A stretch of DNA of 64,000 nt from JBCCXL01 sp039191605 (GTDB lineage Bacteria; Acidobacteriota; Thermoanaerobaculia; Multivoradales; JAHZIX01). Position numbers and translations under genes: made by a program. This document shows positions 15,070 through 24,590 of the stretch, piece by piece. The notes below the pieces were generated by a model. The model did not search any database, was not told where the DNA came from, and saw nothing but the letters and a program-made list of their open reading frames with translations. The stretch is from assembly GCA_039191605.1 (NCBI GenBank), contig JBCCXL010000015.1:62001-126000 (forward strand). The letters are read 5' to 3'. Each line of letters begins with the position of its first letter. Position 1 is the first letter of the stretch.

Positions 15070-15380
15070 GGGCGGCTTCTGGATTGAGCGTGCTGAGGCT
15101 CCGCTAGGGTAGCTGCATGGACGGCCTTGAAGAATGAGGGAGTCGAGGAGGTCTTCCCGCGTCGAGGAGAGAGTAGAACGCGCCGCGTCTGGGGCTTTTC
15201 CTGGGGCAGCTTGCTGGTTCCAGCCCATGGTCCGGCGTTTGTGGCTTATCCGATGCTGTCGCCACCGCTCCAGGCCCAGTCGTCGGTTTTCGGCTCGTCG
15301 GTTTTCGGTTCCCGGCATTTTGGTTCCCTGGAAACCGGAACCCTACAGACCCCGTGCTATGTTGTGCCAGAGGCAATCCT
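15070..15380. other. Divergent intergenic region before the DUF2339 gene
   Basis: No gene seen. It contains the 15-bp tandem repeat at 15281-15310 and an inverted repeat GGTTCC/GGAACC (15322-15343 region) close to the DUF2339 start. Confidence 0.45.
15281..15310. repeat. 15-bp tandem repeat upstream of the DUF2339 gene
   Basis: CGTCGGTTTTCGGCT is followed directly by CGTCGGTTTTCGGTT, about 70 bp before the DUF2339 start codon. Confidence 0.8.
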
Positions 15381-18300
15381 ATGGAAATTTTTCTGGTCTT
15401 TGTTGTCCTCGCAGTCCCCACGGTGTTGACCGTGTTTGGAGTGTTGGGGATCTTCGGCTTCTTGCGCTCGCGGCGCGCGTTGAAGGGTGTGGAGAAGCTC
15501 GAAACCGAGCTTGCCGTGCTGCGGGGCCAGCTCCAGCAGCTGCGGGAACAGAGCCAGCCGAGCCCGCCGAGTAAGACCGTCAGCCTGGTTTCGGAGCGCT
15601 TCGGAGGCGAGGCGGCAACGGAGATTTGGGGAGACCTGGAAACTCCGGCGGAGCCCCTTTCGCTGACCGAGCTCCAGGCGGAGATCGCGGAGGAGGAGGA
15701 AGAGCGGACGGCGGCAGGCGATGCAGTCGACGAAGGCTCCGCAGCTGCCGGGGCTGATTCGACTCTCTCTTCCGATGGCGTCGAAGGCGAAGCGAGGGAG
15801 GCTGGGACGGAAGTCCGGGCGCCTGCTCCGCCGGTGGCGGCGAGGGATGCGGTGGAGAGCGCCGACTCGGTGGCTAGTCCGCCGCCGATCCCCCGCGCCG
15901 AGCCGATTGACGTTGAGGGCAGTGATATCAAGGCCGGTGACGTTGAGGCCGGTGACGTTGAGGGTAGACGGATCGCAGCTGAGGCGCCCTCTCGGAGTGG
16001 CGCGCCGTCCCCGCCGCCGGTGCCTCCAGCGGCGGCCGGTGCCGGCGCACCGCCGCCGGAAGCGGCTCCGAGCTTCGATCTCGAGAAGTGGCTGGGACTG
16101 CGAGGGGCGGCGGTGGTGGGCGGTATCGCCCTAGCGCTGGCGGGGCTGCTCTTCGTCAAATACTCCATCGACCAGGGCTGGCTGCCGCCGATCGTGCGGG
16201 TCGGCCTGGCTTTTCTCACCGGTGCGGTGGCGGTGGCCGCCTCCGAGGTGATGCGTCGCCGCCGCTATCGCAGCACGGCGGACGGCGTAGCCGGCGCGGG
16301 CTTGGTGATTCTCTATGGCGCCACCTGGGCGGCGGGGGAGCTCTACGATCTGCTGCCCTTCCTGCTTACCTTCGGTTTGATGGCTTTGGTGACCGCCGCC
16401 GGCTGCGCTCTGGCGTGGCGCCACCGAAGCCTGGTGGTGGCGGTCATCGGCCTGGTGGGAGGCTTCCTCACCCCGGTGCTGGTGAGCAGCGCCGAGCCCT
16501 CGACTCTAGGCCTCTTCGCCTACCTCGGGATTCTCAACGCCGCCCTACTGCGCCTGGCTTCGTCCCGCCGCTGGGCCTTCCTCCCTTTGCTCTCCGCTAT
16601 CGGCACGCTGATCTACGTCCTGCTGTGGCTGGATCAGGGGCTATCCACCTCTACTCTGTGGCTGGGGGTCTTCTTTGCCGCTCTGCTGGCGGGGCTCTAC
16701 TCCCTCGGCGCCGGGCGCTCGGCGTCGACTGAATCGGAGGACCCCGCCAAGGACAGCGTGTGGTGGAGCATCGCCCGCGGGCTGGGTCTGCTGCCGGTGG
16801 CCTTTCTGGCGCTGGGCATCGCCGTCAGCAGCGGGGTCGGCACCCGGCTGCTGCCGCTCCTCGCCCTGCTGGCGCTGCTGCTGGCGGCGTCGGCGTGGCT
16901 GGGCTTCCGGCTGCGGCAGCCGCTGATCCTCGGCGGCGGGGTGGCGGCGACCCTGGTTGCGCTGCTGGCCTGGCTGGTGCAGACCGATAGCACCGGCGTC
17001 GAGGCCCAGGGCTGGCTCTTCGCCGGCGGCATTGGGCTGCTGGGATTGCTGCTCCATTGGCGGTGGTGGCGGGAGCAGCAGCCCGCGGCGGGCATGAATG
17101 CCGTCTTCCTCGCCTCCGGCGTCGTCGGCCTGCTGGGCGTGCTCAGTATTCCTGGCGTGAACTGGGACGCCTCGCCCTGGGTTTGGGCCCTGGGAGCCGC
17201 GCCGCTGGTGGTGGCGGCACTGGTGCAGGGGCAGCGATCGAGGACGAAGCTGGAGGAAAAGAGCGCTTCAGGCCGGGGGGCTTCGAGTCTGTGGCTGTCT
17301 CAGGCGGTGGCCGTCGCGGTGGGCTTCCTGGTCGGCCTCACGCTGCTCTTCCAGCTGTATACCGGAGAGCACCTGGGAGATCTGCTGGAGCCGGCATCCC
17401 ACGGTCCGCTGCTCTCGGCTCTGCTCGTCGCCCTGCTCTTCGTTGTTGGAATGCAGTTCGCCGCCCTGTGGAGGGTGAGGCAGGGAGCCCGAATGCTGGA
17501 GGTGGCGAATCTCACCGTCGCCCTCACCCTCCTCGGTCTTTGCGCTCTCTCCCAGGAGGTGCGGCTGCTGGGCTCGCTGCTGCCGCTGCTCTCCACCGCG
17601 GCCTTCGGTCTGGCGCTGCTCACCGCGACCCGGATGGGCAGCGGGGGCTTCTCGTTCGCTAGCGCCTTTCTCGCGGCCCTGGCTCACGCGGTATGGACCG
17701 ATCAAAGCTTCTTTCTCGACGCGGTGGAGGGAGCGGCGGGATGGCAATTCCTCGCTCTGGGCTTTGCCTGTGTTCTGGGTACAACGCTTTGGGTGCCGGC
17801 TTCCGGCGCTGGGCTGCGGCGCTCGCGCTGGGCCTGGATCACCGCGGCGGCGGTGGGGCTGCTGTGGTTCCTGCCGATGCACTATGTATGGAGCCGTCAC
17901 TTCGGCACCGCGGCCATCGGCGTGCTGCCGCTGCTGCTGGCCCTGGTGGCGATGATCGGGCTGGTGTGGGCGAGCCGACTGCCGCTCTCCGTCGGCGAGG
18001 TGGACGAGGGGAAGAGAGCGGAGAACCTGGCCCGTCGTCGCCAGCGCCTGGCGTGGTTTGCCGGCGTCGCTCTGGGCTGGATCGCGATCGCCATTCCCCT
18101 GCAGCTGGACAAGCAGTGGATCACCGTCGGCTGGGCCCTCCAGGGAGCGGCTCTGGTGCTGCTGTGGCGGCGCCTGCGGCACCCGGGGCTGGTGCCCTTC
18201 GCCCTGCTGCTCTACGGAGCGGTGGTGGTGCGCCTGCTGCTGAATCCGGCGCTGCTGGGCTATCAGCCCTCCAGCGGGGTGCCGCTGCTCAACTGGATCA

Positions 18301-18905
18301 CCTACACCTACCTGCTGCCGATCCTCGCCCTCCTCGCCGGGCTCCACTGGCTGCGCCAGCCGCTGCCGGCACTGGCTTCTTCGGAGGGGCTAGATTCCGA
18401 GGGCGGGCTGGAGTCTCAGGACGGTCAGCAGGAGCGCTCCGCTCTGGGGGATCTCGCCGCCGCCCTGCCCTTCGGGCTGCCGGCCCGTGGGGTTCTGGTG
18501 GCCCTCGGCAGCTCGGTGGTGCTGCTGATTTTCGCCTGGATCAACCTCGAGATCTTCAACGCCTTTTCCTCAGAAGCTCGACTCACTTTGGCATTCGACC
18601 GCGGGGCGACACAAAATTTGGTTCTCTCCCTGGCCTGGGGGGCCTACGCCATCGCGCTGCTGGTGCTGGGCATCGCCCAGCGCATCCCGGCGCTGCGCAA
18701 GGCTTCCCTCGGCCTGCTGGTGCTTACCTTGTTGAAGGTCTTCCTGGTGGACTTGGGAGAGCTGGAAGGCCTCTACCGCGTCGCCTCGCTCCTCGGCCTG
18801 GCGATCTCCTTGATCCTGGTCTCCGTGGTGTATCAGCGCTTCGTCGTCGGTCGCGAAGACCGTCCGGCGAGCTCCTCCGGCGGGCCTTCGAGCCCTCCCG
18901 GCTAG
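15381..18905 (+). CDS. Giant DUF2339 polytopic membrane protein
   Basis: About 1174 residues. An N-terminal membrane segment (MEIFLVFVVLAVPTVLTVFG) is followed by a short coiled-coil-like stretch (KGVEKLETELAVLRGQLQQLREQ), a long acidic/Pro/Ala-rich cytosolic linker (about 60-235), then a conserved entry (FDLEKWLGLRGAAVVGGIALALAGLLFVKYS, split by eye) and more than twenty hydrophobic segments to the C-terminus. This is the DUF2339 layout. The family is widespread, often called a predicted membrane protein, with no proven activity. The start at 15381 follows a poor Shine-Dalgarno sequence. The DUF3999 gene follows after 52 bp, a pairing also seen in Pseudomonas, so the two probably act together at the envelope. 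Confidence 0.85.
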   Translation: MEIFLVFVVLAVPTVLTVFGVLGIFGFLRSRRALKGVEKLETELAVLRGQLQQLREQSQPSPPSKTVSLVSERFGGEAATEIWGDLETPAEPLSLTELQAEIAEEEEERTAAGDAVDEGSAAAGADSTLSSDGVEGEAREAGTEVRAPAPPVAARDAVESADSVASPPPIPRAEPIDVEGSDIKAGDVEAGDVEGRRIAAEAPSRSGAPSPPPVPPAAAGAGAPPPEAAPSFDLEKWLGLRGAAVVGGIALALAGLLFVKYSIDQGWLPPIVRVGLAFLTGAVAVAASEVMRRRRYRSTADGVAGAGLVILYGATWAAGELYDLLPFLLTFGLMALVTAAGCALAWRHRSLVVAVIGLVGGFLTPVLVSSAEPSTLGLFAYLGILNAALLRLASSRRWAFLPLLSAIGTLIYVLLWLDQGLSTSTLWLGVFFAALLAGLYSLGAGRSASTESEDPAKDSVWWSIARGLGLLPVAFLALGIAVSSGVGTRLLPLLALLALLLAASAWLGFRLRQPLILGGGVAATLVALLAWLVQTDSTGVEAQGWLFAGGIGLLGLLLHWRWWREQQPAAGMNAVFLASGVVGLLGVLSIPGVNWDASPWVWALGAAPLVVAALVQGQRSRTKLEEKSASGRGASSLWLSQAVAVAVGFLVGLTLLFQLYTGEHLGDLLEPASHGPLLSALLVALLFVVGMQFAALWRVRQGARMLEVANLTVALTLLGLCALSQEVRLLGSLLPLLSTAAFGLALLTATRMGSGGFSFASAFLAALAHAVWTDQSFFLDAVEGAAGWQFLALGFACVLGTTLWVPASGAGLRRSRWAWITAAAVGLLWFLPMHYVWSRHFGTAAIGVLPLLLALVAMIGLVWASRLPLSVGEVDEGKRAENLARRRQRLAWFAGVALGWIAIAIPLQLDKQWITVGWALQGAALVLLWRRLRHPGLVPFALLLYGAVVVRLLLNPALLGYQPSSGVPLLNWITYTYLLPILALLAGLHWLRQPLPALASSEGLDSEGGLESQDGQQERSALGDLAAALPFGLPARGVLVALGSSVVLLIFAWINLEIFNAFSSEARLTLAFDRGATQNLVLSLAWGAYAIALLVLGIAQRIPALRKASLGLLVLTLLKVFLVDLGELEGLYRVASLLGLAISLILVSVVYQRFVVGREDRPASSSGGPSSPPG
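15936..15965 (+). repeat. 15-bp in-frame repeat in the DUF2339 linker
   Basis: GGTGACGTTGAGGCC is followed by GGTGACGTTGAGGGT, coding GDVEA-GDVEG in the disordered linker. A partial related copy lies just upstream. Confidence 0.75.
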
Positions 18906-18957
18906 GGGCCTGAGGCGACAGCGCTGCGCCGCGGGCAGGACTCATCGATAAGGATGG

Positions 18958-21159
18958 ATGATGAGCGTATCGATCCCGCAAGCTTCCCCCCGCCGCCTGC
19001 TGGTAGATCAACCGGCGAAGGTTTTCCGCATCGGGCTGACGATCGTCACCCTTCTGCTGCTGGCGACGCTGGCGGCAGAAGCCCAGGAGCCTCAGCAGTC
19101 CCAGGGGCCCAAGACGGCGTCCCTCTTCCCGCAGCAGGCGCCGATCTCGGTGCCGCAGGGGGCCGACGGCGATCGGCTGGTGGCGGTGGTGCTGCCGCCG
19201 GAGGTGCTGAGCGAGTGCCGACGGGACTTGTCGGATCTTCGAGTGGTGGACGCCTCCGGAGCCGAGGTGCCCTATCTGGTGGACGGCGGCTTCGGGGCCC
19301 GCACCGCCCGCTTCGCGGTGCGCACCCAGGCGGCGAAGCTGCTGGGCGTGGAGCGCGAGCAGCGAGCCCGAGAGGGCCTCGCCCCGCGCTCTGAGGTGAG
19401 CTATTCCCTCGCGCCGCCTCGGGCTCCGGTGCCGGAGGGCGGCCCCTGGGAGCTGGTGGTGGAAGCCCAGGAGTCGAGCTTCGTGCTGCGGGGGCGACTG
19501 GAGCTACAGGGCCTCGGGAGCACCCCGGTCTTTCAGGAAGCCTCCCTCTTCCGCCTCCAGCGGCCGCTGCGGGAGCAGCTGAGGCTGCCGGCTTCCGGCG
19601 CCGAGTCGGCGGAGGAGCTGGTGCTGACGGTGTGGGGAGAAGGGGAGAGTTATCCGGAGCTCAGCTTTCGCTGGGAGCAGCGGCAGGAAAAAGCCGACCC
19701 CGCCAAGGGCCGGCTGAAGCTGGAGCTGGTGGACCGCACCCGCGACGGCAGCCGAACCATCATCGAATACCGCCGCCCTCCGGGGCTGGTGCCGGACGCC
19801 CTGGTGGTGACCACCACCACCGGCAGCTTTGCTCGCCCCATCGAGGTCTGGGATCAGGGCCCCGAAGCCGGCCTCCAGCCGCTGGCGAGGCAGACCCTCT
19901 TCCGCCTGCCTTCGGTGAACGACGAGGACAAGCTGGAGATCTCTCTGGCCCCGGCCCGGGCCCATCAGCTGCGCATCGTCATCGACGACGGCGACAGTCC
20001 GGCGCTGAAGAATCTGCAATTCGAGGCGGTGGTTCGTCGTCCGGCCCTGATCTTCCCCTGGAGCTCCGGTCAGCAGCTCCAGCTGCTCTTCGGCGGCGGC
20101 CGCGCCGATCGCCCCCGCTACGACCTCGCGGCTCTTCCGCTCAGCGTCGACCCCGCTCAGCTGGCCGCCGCCAGCGCCGAAGACGGAGCTGAGGTCGGAG
20201 CGCAGGGGAAGGGCTGGGTGGCGCTGAAGAAGGGGGTCTACGGCGAGGCGGAGATCGTCGTCGCCAGCCTCGGCGATATCGCTTCCAACCCTGACTTCGA
20301 CGCCACCCCCCTTCTCGCCTACGCGCAGCGGGCCGGAGCCCCCCTCGCCGCGAAGGCCTTTCAGTGGCGCCGCGCGGTGAGCTTCCAGCCTTCTCCCGAG
20401 GGCCTCAATCGCCTGGTGCTGGAGCCCCTCGATCTCGCCGGCTCCCGCCCCGACCTCGGGGACCTGCGCCTGCGCAACGCCGCCGGGGAGCAATGGCCCT
20501 ACCTGCTGGTGCCCCAGGTGGAGGAGAGCCTGCTGGGAATCAACCCCCAGCGCTTAGACGACGCTCCCGCCGGCACCACCCGCCTCGACCTGCCCCACCC
20601 CGTAGCGCCGGCGCCGGTCGATCGAGTGGAGATCGAGGTCTTCACCGAGTACTTCGACCGCGTCTATCGCCTCCAGGGCCGCGAGCCCGAAGGGGAGTGG
20701 CGGACCCTGCTCTCCGGACGCATTCAGCGCCAGGCGGGTGACCCCCGCCCCCTCGTCCTCGACCTCCCCGGCTCCCCGCGCCTCGAAGAGCTGGTGCTCG
20801 AGGTCGAAGACGGCGACGACGCTCCCCTGGAGACCTCACGAGGCATGCTTGCCCTACCGGTGCCGGCCCTGTACTTCGCCGCTCCGGAAGGGGAGCTCGC
20901 CCTGCTCTACGGCGCCCCCAAGGTCGAAGCCCCCAGCTACGACCTCCAGCGCGCCCGCTCCGTCCTCCTCGGCGTTCCCGCCGGTGCCGCCAAGGCCGGC
21001 GAGCTGGAGTCCAACCCCGAATACTCCTCCATGTCCCAGCTCTTTGCCGGCGACGGCCTGCAGCGCCTCCTGCTCTACGGAGGACTAGGCCTCGCCGTGC
21101 TGGTGCTCGGCGGGCTCACCCTGCGTCTGGTGCGTGGTGGAGAGGAGAACGTGGGCTAA
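18958..21159 (+). CDS. DUF3999 family envelope protein
   Basis: About 733 residues. A signal segment (VTLLLLATLAAEAQ) leads into a beta-rich periplasmic region with the family's entry motif CRRDLSDLRVVDASGAEVPYLV split across 82-102, repeated later as RPDLGDLRLRNAAGEQWPYLL. A single membrane helix near the C-terminus (LLYGGLGLAVLVLGGLTL) ends in a short basic tail. This is the DUF3999 pattern: exported, C-terminally anchored and duplicated beta-sandwich-like modules. It lies 52 bp downstream of the DUF2339 gene. Role unknown; a surface polymer or envelope complex function has been suggested for the pair only by context. Confidence 0.82.
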   Translation: MMSVSIPQASPRRLLVDQPAKVFRIGLTIVTLLLLATLAAEAQEPQQSQGPKTASLFPQQAPISVPQGADGDRLVAVVLPPEVLSECRRDLSDLRVVDASGAEVPYLVDGGFGARTARFAVRTQAAKLLGVEREQRAREGLAPRSEVSYSLAPPRAPVPEGGPWELVVEAQESSFVLRGRLELQGLGSTPVFQEASLFRLQRPLREQLRLPASGAESAEELVLTVWGEGESYPELSFRWEQRQEKADPAKGRLKLELVDRTRDGSRTIIEYRRPPGLVPDALVVTTTTGSFARPIEVWDQGPEAGLQPLARQTLFRLPSVNDEDKLEISLAPARAHQLRIVIDDGDSPALKNLQFEAVVRRPALIFPWSSGQQLQLLFGGGRADRPRYDLAALPLSVDPAQLAAASAEDGAEVGAQGKGWVALKKGVYGEAEIVVASLGDIASNPDFDATPLLAYAQRAGAPLAAKAFQWRRAVSFQPSPEGLNRLVLEPLDLAGSRPDLGDLRLRNAAGEQWPYLLVPQVEESLLGINPQRLDDAPAGTTRLDLPHPVAPAPVDRVEIEVFTEYFDRVYRLQGREPEGEWRTLLSGRIQRQAGDPRPLVLDLPGSPRLEELVLEVEDGDDAPLETSRGMLALPVPALYFAAPEGELALLYGAPKVEAPSYDLQRARSVLLGVPAGAAKAGELESNPEYSSMSQLFAGDGLQRLLLYGGLGLAVLVLGGLTLRLVRGGEENVG

Positions 21160-21169
21160 GGACTTTCCA

Positions 21170-21544
21170 TCAGGCTGGCTCGGTGAACGCGAGGAAGTAC
21201 CCGTTGGGATCTCGGATCCCCAGCTCCCGCATGCCGTAGTCCATCACCTCAGGGCCCCAGGCAAAGTCGACCTTTCCTCGCAGCTCCTCCGCCAGGGCTC
21301 TGACGTCGGAGGGGTAGAGGTAGAGAGTGCCGCTGAAGATGGGGGAGGGGGGAGTGCCTTTGGGGGCCTCGGTGTGGAATTGTAGGGTGATGTCGTCTCG
21401 CTGAACTTCGACCCAGGTGGGCTGCTGTTCGTCGGGATAGAAACCGATGGCTCGGAAGTCGAGAAGCTCATAGAAGGCAAGGGTTTGTGCCAAGTTGCGC
21501 ACGAGCAGGGTGGGGACGAGCCGGGGGCTGAGATGGACAGGCAT
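21170..21544 (-). CDS. VOC / glyoxalase-bleomycin resistance superfamily protein
   Basis: About 124 residues with the paired beta-alpha-beta-beta-beta modules of the vicinal-oxygen-chelate fold. The first module is PTLLVRNLAQTLAFYELLDF with a later DITLQFHTE; the second begins LYLYPSDVRALAEELRG and ends MRELGIRDPNGYFLAFTEP, the usual xxDPxGxxxxF ending with the metal-binding Glu. The start at 21544 (MPVHLSPRLVP) suits the family; ATGs at 21571 and 21622 would add a Pro/Ser-rich stretch. It faces the DUF3999 gene tail to tail. Substrate unknown. Confidence 0.82.
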   Translation of the reverse strand: MPVHLSPRLVPTLLVRNLAQTLAFYELLDFRAIGFYPDEQQPTWVEVQRDDITLQFHTEAPKGTPPSPIFSGTLYLYPSDVRALAEELRGKVDFAWGPEVMDYGMRELGIRDPNGYFLAFTEPA

Positions 21545-21723
21545 GGGCGGGCTTCCAGAGGGGCAAGGCATGTGGAGTGGAGGTGTTGTTGGATTTTTTC
21601 TGGCGACTTCCTTGACTCTCAAGTTGCTTGAGACTTTACCCTGGTTCTCGTTGGGGGCGATGGAGCTCCCGGCCCTCGAAGATTCGCCGCTGCAGAGCAG
21701 CTTGATCCATAGGGAGGCAGCAG

Positions 21724-22575
21724 ATGTTCAAGATCGGTGATTTCTCCAAAATCGCGCAGACCCCCGTCAGCCAGCTGCGCTATTACGCCGACATCGGCCT
21801 CTTCGTGCCGGAGGAGGTGGATCCCTCCAGCGGCTATCGCTATTACAGCGCCCGGCAGCTGCCTCGGCTCAACAAGATCCTGGTGCTGAAGCATCTCGGC
21901 CTCAGCCTGAACCAGATTCGCTCGGCCCTCTCCGACGAGATTTCGGCGGAGGAGGTGCGGGGCATGCTGCGGCTGCAGAAGGCGCGCCTGGAGCAGTCGG
22001 TGCAGGAGGAGATTCTGCGCCTGAGGGCGGTGGAAGCGCGGCTGCGGCAGATCGAGGAGGAGCGGCCGGACCCGGCCGCGGAGGTGGTGCTGAAGTCGGT
22101 GCCGGCGCAGAAGTTCCTGGCGATGCGGGAGACCTTCCCGCTGATGACCGACACCCTCGGCGTGGTGCAGGAGATGCTCCAGGTGCTGCCGGATCGCTTC
22201 GGGCCTCGCCTCGGCTACATGACCGCGATCCTCCACAACCCGAGCTTCAATTTCGAGGACGTGGATCTCGAGCTGGGCTTCGCCATCGGGGCCGAGAGCG
22301 GGGAGTCGATCACCCTGCCTAGCGACCGCGTGCTGGAGGTGCGGGATCTGCCGGCCTTCGAAACCATGGCGACGGTGGCCCGGGTCGGCCCCTTCGAGAA
22401 CAACTGCCGCAGCTACGCGCTGCTGGGCGGCTGGCTGGAGTCCAATGGCTACACCTTCGCCGGACCCGCCCGGGAGGTCTTCCTCCAGCCTCCCTGCGCC
22501 GGGCCGGAAGAAGACATCGTCGTCGAGATTCAGGCTCCGGTGAACGCCGGACCCGGGCGGCAACTGACCGCCTGA
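21724..22575 (+). CDS. MerR-family regulator with GyrI-like effector domain
   Basis: A 283-residue transcriptional activator. The N-terminal winged HTH is MFKIGDFSKIAQTPVSQLRYYADIGL followed by SGYRYYSARQLPRLNKI (written in parts). A dimerisation coiled coil (about 75-115, rich in Leu/Glu/Arg) follows, then a C-terminal GyrI-like small-molecule binding domain (about 120-275). This is the BltR/BmrR type, which senses amphiphilic compounds and turns on efflux or detoxification genes. GGGAGG lies 8 nt before the ATG. The nearest same-strand target is the SRPBCC gene group starting at 22809. Confidence 0.88.
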   Translation: MFKIGDFSKIAQTPVSQLRYYADIGLFVPEEVDPSSGYRYYSARQLPRLNKILVLKHLGLSLNQIRSALSDEISAEEVRGMLRLQKARLEQSVQEEILRLRAVEARLRQIEEERPDPAAEVVLKSVPAQKFLAMRETFPLMTDTLGVVQEMLQVLPDRFGPRLGYMTAILHNPSFNFEDVDLELGFAIGAESGESITLPSDRVLEVRDLPAFETMATVARVGPFENNCRSYALLGGWLESNGYTFAGPAREVFLQPPCAGPEEDIVVEIQAPVNAGPGRQLTA

Positions 22576-22718
22576 CGGGTTCTAGAGGCGGGCTCCCCGC
22601 CTAATCGGTCCCTAACCAGTCCTTTCTGAACGCGCCTCCGCGACGCGCAGGGGAGAGGTGCGCCTTCTGCTCTTCCTCTGAGGCTTCCTTCGGGCCCACC
22701 AGCCCGGGTGGTGGCTGG

Positions 22719-22744
22719 TGCCTTCATCCCGTGCCTTCATTCCG
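22719..22744. repeat. 13-bp tandem repeat upstream of the SRPBCC gene
   Basis: TGCCTTCATCCCG is followed by TGCCTTCATTCCG, in the gap between the MerR and SRPBCC genes. Confidence 0.7.
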
Positions 22745-22808
22745 TCACTCCTTCACCCGTCCCAAGAACCGCCGGCCTTTCGATCCGGCTTTGCCTTAGG
22801 AGAACACC

Positions 22809-23318
22809 ATGCAGATTCAGCGACAGATCACCATCGACGCCTCGCCGGAAGAGGTTTGGCAGGTCCTCGGCCACCAATTCGACCAGGTCAGCCTGTGGGC
22901 CAGCTCGGTGAGCCATTCCGCCGCCCGCAGCGACGGCAAGCGGGTTTCCAGCGCTCCGGCCTCTGGCCGGGTATGCGAGACCGATCTCGGCCCTTTTCGG
23001 GAATCCATCCTCGAATTCGACGAGGAGCGGAAGGTTCTGGCCTACGAGGCCAGCGGCGAGAAGATGCCCTCCTTTGTCCACAACCTGAAGAACCGCTGGT
23101 CGCTGACTGCGCTCTCGGGCTCGAGAACCCGAGTCGACATGTTGATGACGGCGGACCTCGCCTTCCCCTTCCGGCTCTTCATGCCGCCGCTGATGAAGCT
23201 GCAGATGGGCAGGGTGCTGAGCTTCGCCATCGAGGAGCTCAAGCATTACGTCGAGACGGGGCAGCCTCATCCCCGCAAGGTGAAGGCGGACCTGGCCGCC
23301 GCCCGGAAGGCGGCCTGA
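22809..23318 (+). CDS. SRPBCC (START/polyketide-cyclase fold) family protein
   Basis: A 169-residue single SRPBCC domain, which forms a hydrophobic cavity for a lipid-like ligand. The entry ITIDASPEEVWQVLGHQFDQ is typical. It ends in HYVETGQPHPRKVKADLAAA. AGGAG lies before the ATG at 22809. No signal peptide, so it is cytoplasmic. Its whole length aligns by eye to the second domain of the next gene (WASxVSHS, the VxTGxPHPRK tail), so the two are paralogues. It lies between a MerR regulator and the double-SRPBCC protein, which suggests a small detoxification or lipid-handling locus. Confidence 0.82.
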   Translation: MQIQRQITIDASPEEVWQVLGHQFDQVSLWASSVSHSAARSDGKRVSSAPASGRVCETDLGPFRESILEFDEERKVLAYEASGEKMPSFVHNLKNRWSLTALSGSRTRVDMLMTADLAFPFRLFMPPLMKLQMGRVLSFAIEELKHYVETGQPHPRKVKADLAAARKAA

Positions 23319-23423
23319 GTCCACAGCCCGCGGCGTCGACCTTTGTCATCCAAGCATCGCCCTTTGATTCCTCAGTGGCTTCCCCGTGGAGCCACACCCC
23401 AACGCAACCCTCAAGGAGCCATC

Positions 23424-24590
23424 ATGCACCTTTCGAATAGAGTCTCTCCGGCCAGCTCCCTGGCCTTCGTCCTCCTCGCCGCCCTGCTCGCGGTAGGTAC
23501 CCTCTCCGCGCCCCAAAGCCTGGCCCAGTCCCAATCAGCAGCCCAGTCGGGAGCGCAGCAGGCCCCGCCGCCCCGCCTCGTCGGCTCGCTGGAGATCGAC
23601 AAGATCACCCCGGCGCCGGTGCAGGTGATCCGCGGCGTGACCCTCGCCGCTACGCCGGGCGAGGTCTTCGACTTCGTGACCGACCATCAGGAGTGGCCGG
23701 GCTTCTTCTCCGCCATCGAGTCGGTGAAGGTTGCCGGGGACGGCCGTCGCGGTAGCGAGCGCTCCTTCACCCTCGCCGGTGGCGGCTCCCTCTCGGAGCG
23801 CATTGTCGCCTTTGACGAGCCCGGCGCTGACGGCCTCGGCACTTTCGCCTACTCCATCGAGCCAGAGAACCCCTTCGGCGTTCAGGGCCACCTCGCCGTC
23901 ATCGAATTGCGCCCCGCCGATGGCGGCGGCACCGCCCTGCTCTACCACCAATTCTTCAACCACCCCGACCTCGCCGCCATCGCGCCGGTGGTCGCCGGCG
24001 GCACCGACGAGATCCTCTCCAACATCCTCTACCGCTTCGGCGGCGAGCTGCGCAGCGCTTCCCACAGCGTCGCCAGCCAAGGCGCCGCCAGCGTCGTCAT
24101 CGAGCAGCGCCGGGTGATCGATGCCTCCAGCGGCCGCGCCTGGACCGTCCTCGGGGAGCAGTGGGATGCGGTGGACCAATGGGCCAGCGTGGTCAGCCAC
24201 TCCACCGTCGCCGACCAGCGCGGCGCCTCCTTCGACGGCGCCACCCGCTCCTGCGTGGTGCCCGGCACCCCCGGCTTCAAGGAGACCATGATCGCCTACG
24301 ACGAAGACGCCCTCTCCCTGGCCTACCAGGTCCTCGAAGGCGTGCCCCCCTTCGTCACCCGGGCCACCAACACCTGGAACATCCATCCCCTGAGCGACCG
24401 GCGGGTGGTCGTCACCTCGAGAGTCGATCTCGCCCTGGCTCCGGGCACCCCCTCGCCAGCCGTCGGCATGGTGAAGGGGCAGTTCACCCAGATCCTCGAC
24501 ATCACCCTGGACGAATTCGTGCAGTTCGTCGAGACCGGCAAGCCCCATCCTCGCAAGCTGGCCGCCCAGCGCGCAGCGAAGCAGGGATGA
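23424..24590 (+). CDS. Exported protein with two SRPBCC domains
   Basis: About 388 residues. A signal peptide (LAFVLLAALLAVGTLSAPQSLAQ) is followed by a first SRPBCC domain (about 58-210, GVTLAATPGEVFDFVTDHQEWPGF split by eye) and a second (about 225-375, VIDASSGRAWTVLGEQWDAV). The second domain and its tail (FVETGKPHPRKLAAQRAAKQ) match the preceding cytoplasmic protein, so the gene combines a duplicate of the neighbour with another SRPBCC domain and an export signal. It overlaps the esterase gene by 4 bp. Ligand unknown; a periplasmic lipid or aromatic ligand is plausible. Confidence 0.8.
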   Translation: MHLSNRVSPASSLAFVLLAALLAVGTLSAPQSLAQSQSAAQSGAQQAPPPRLVGSLEIDKITPAPVQVIRGVTLAATPGEVFDFVTDHQEWPGFFSAIESVKVAGDGRRGSERSFTLAGGGSLSERIVAFDEPGADGLGTFAYSIEPENPFGVQGHLAVIELRPADGGGTALLYHQFFNHPDLAAIAPVVAGGTDEILSNILYRFGGELRSASHSVASQGAASVVIEQRRVIDASSGRAWTVLGEQWDAVDQWASVVSHSTVADQRGASFDGATRSCVVPGTPGFKETMIAYDEDALSLAYQVLEGVPPFVTRATNTWNIHPLSDRRVVVTSRVDLALAPGTPSPAVGMVKGQFTQILDITLDEFVQFVETGKPHPRKLAAQRAAKQG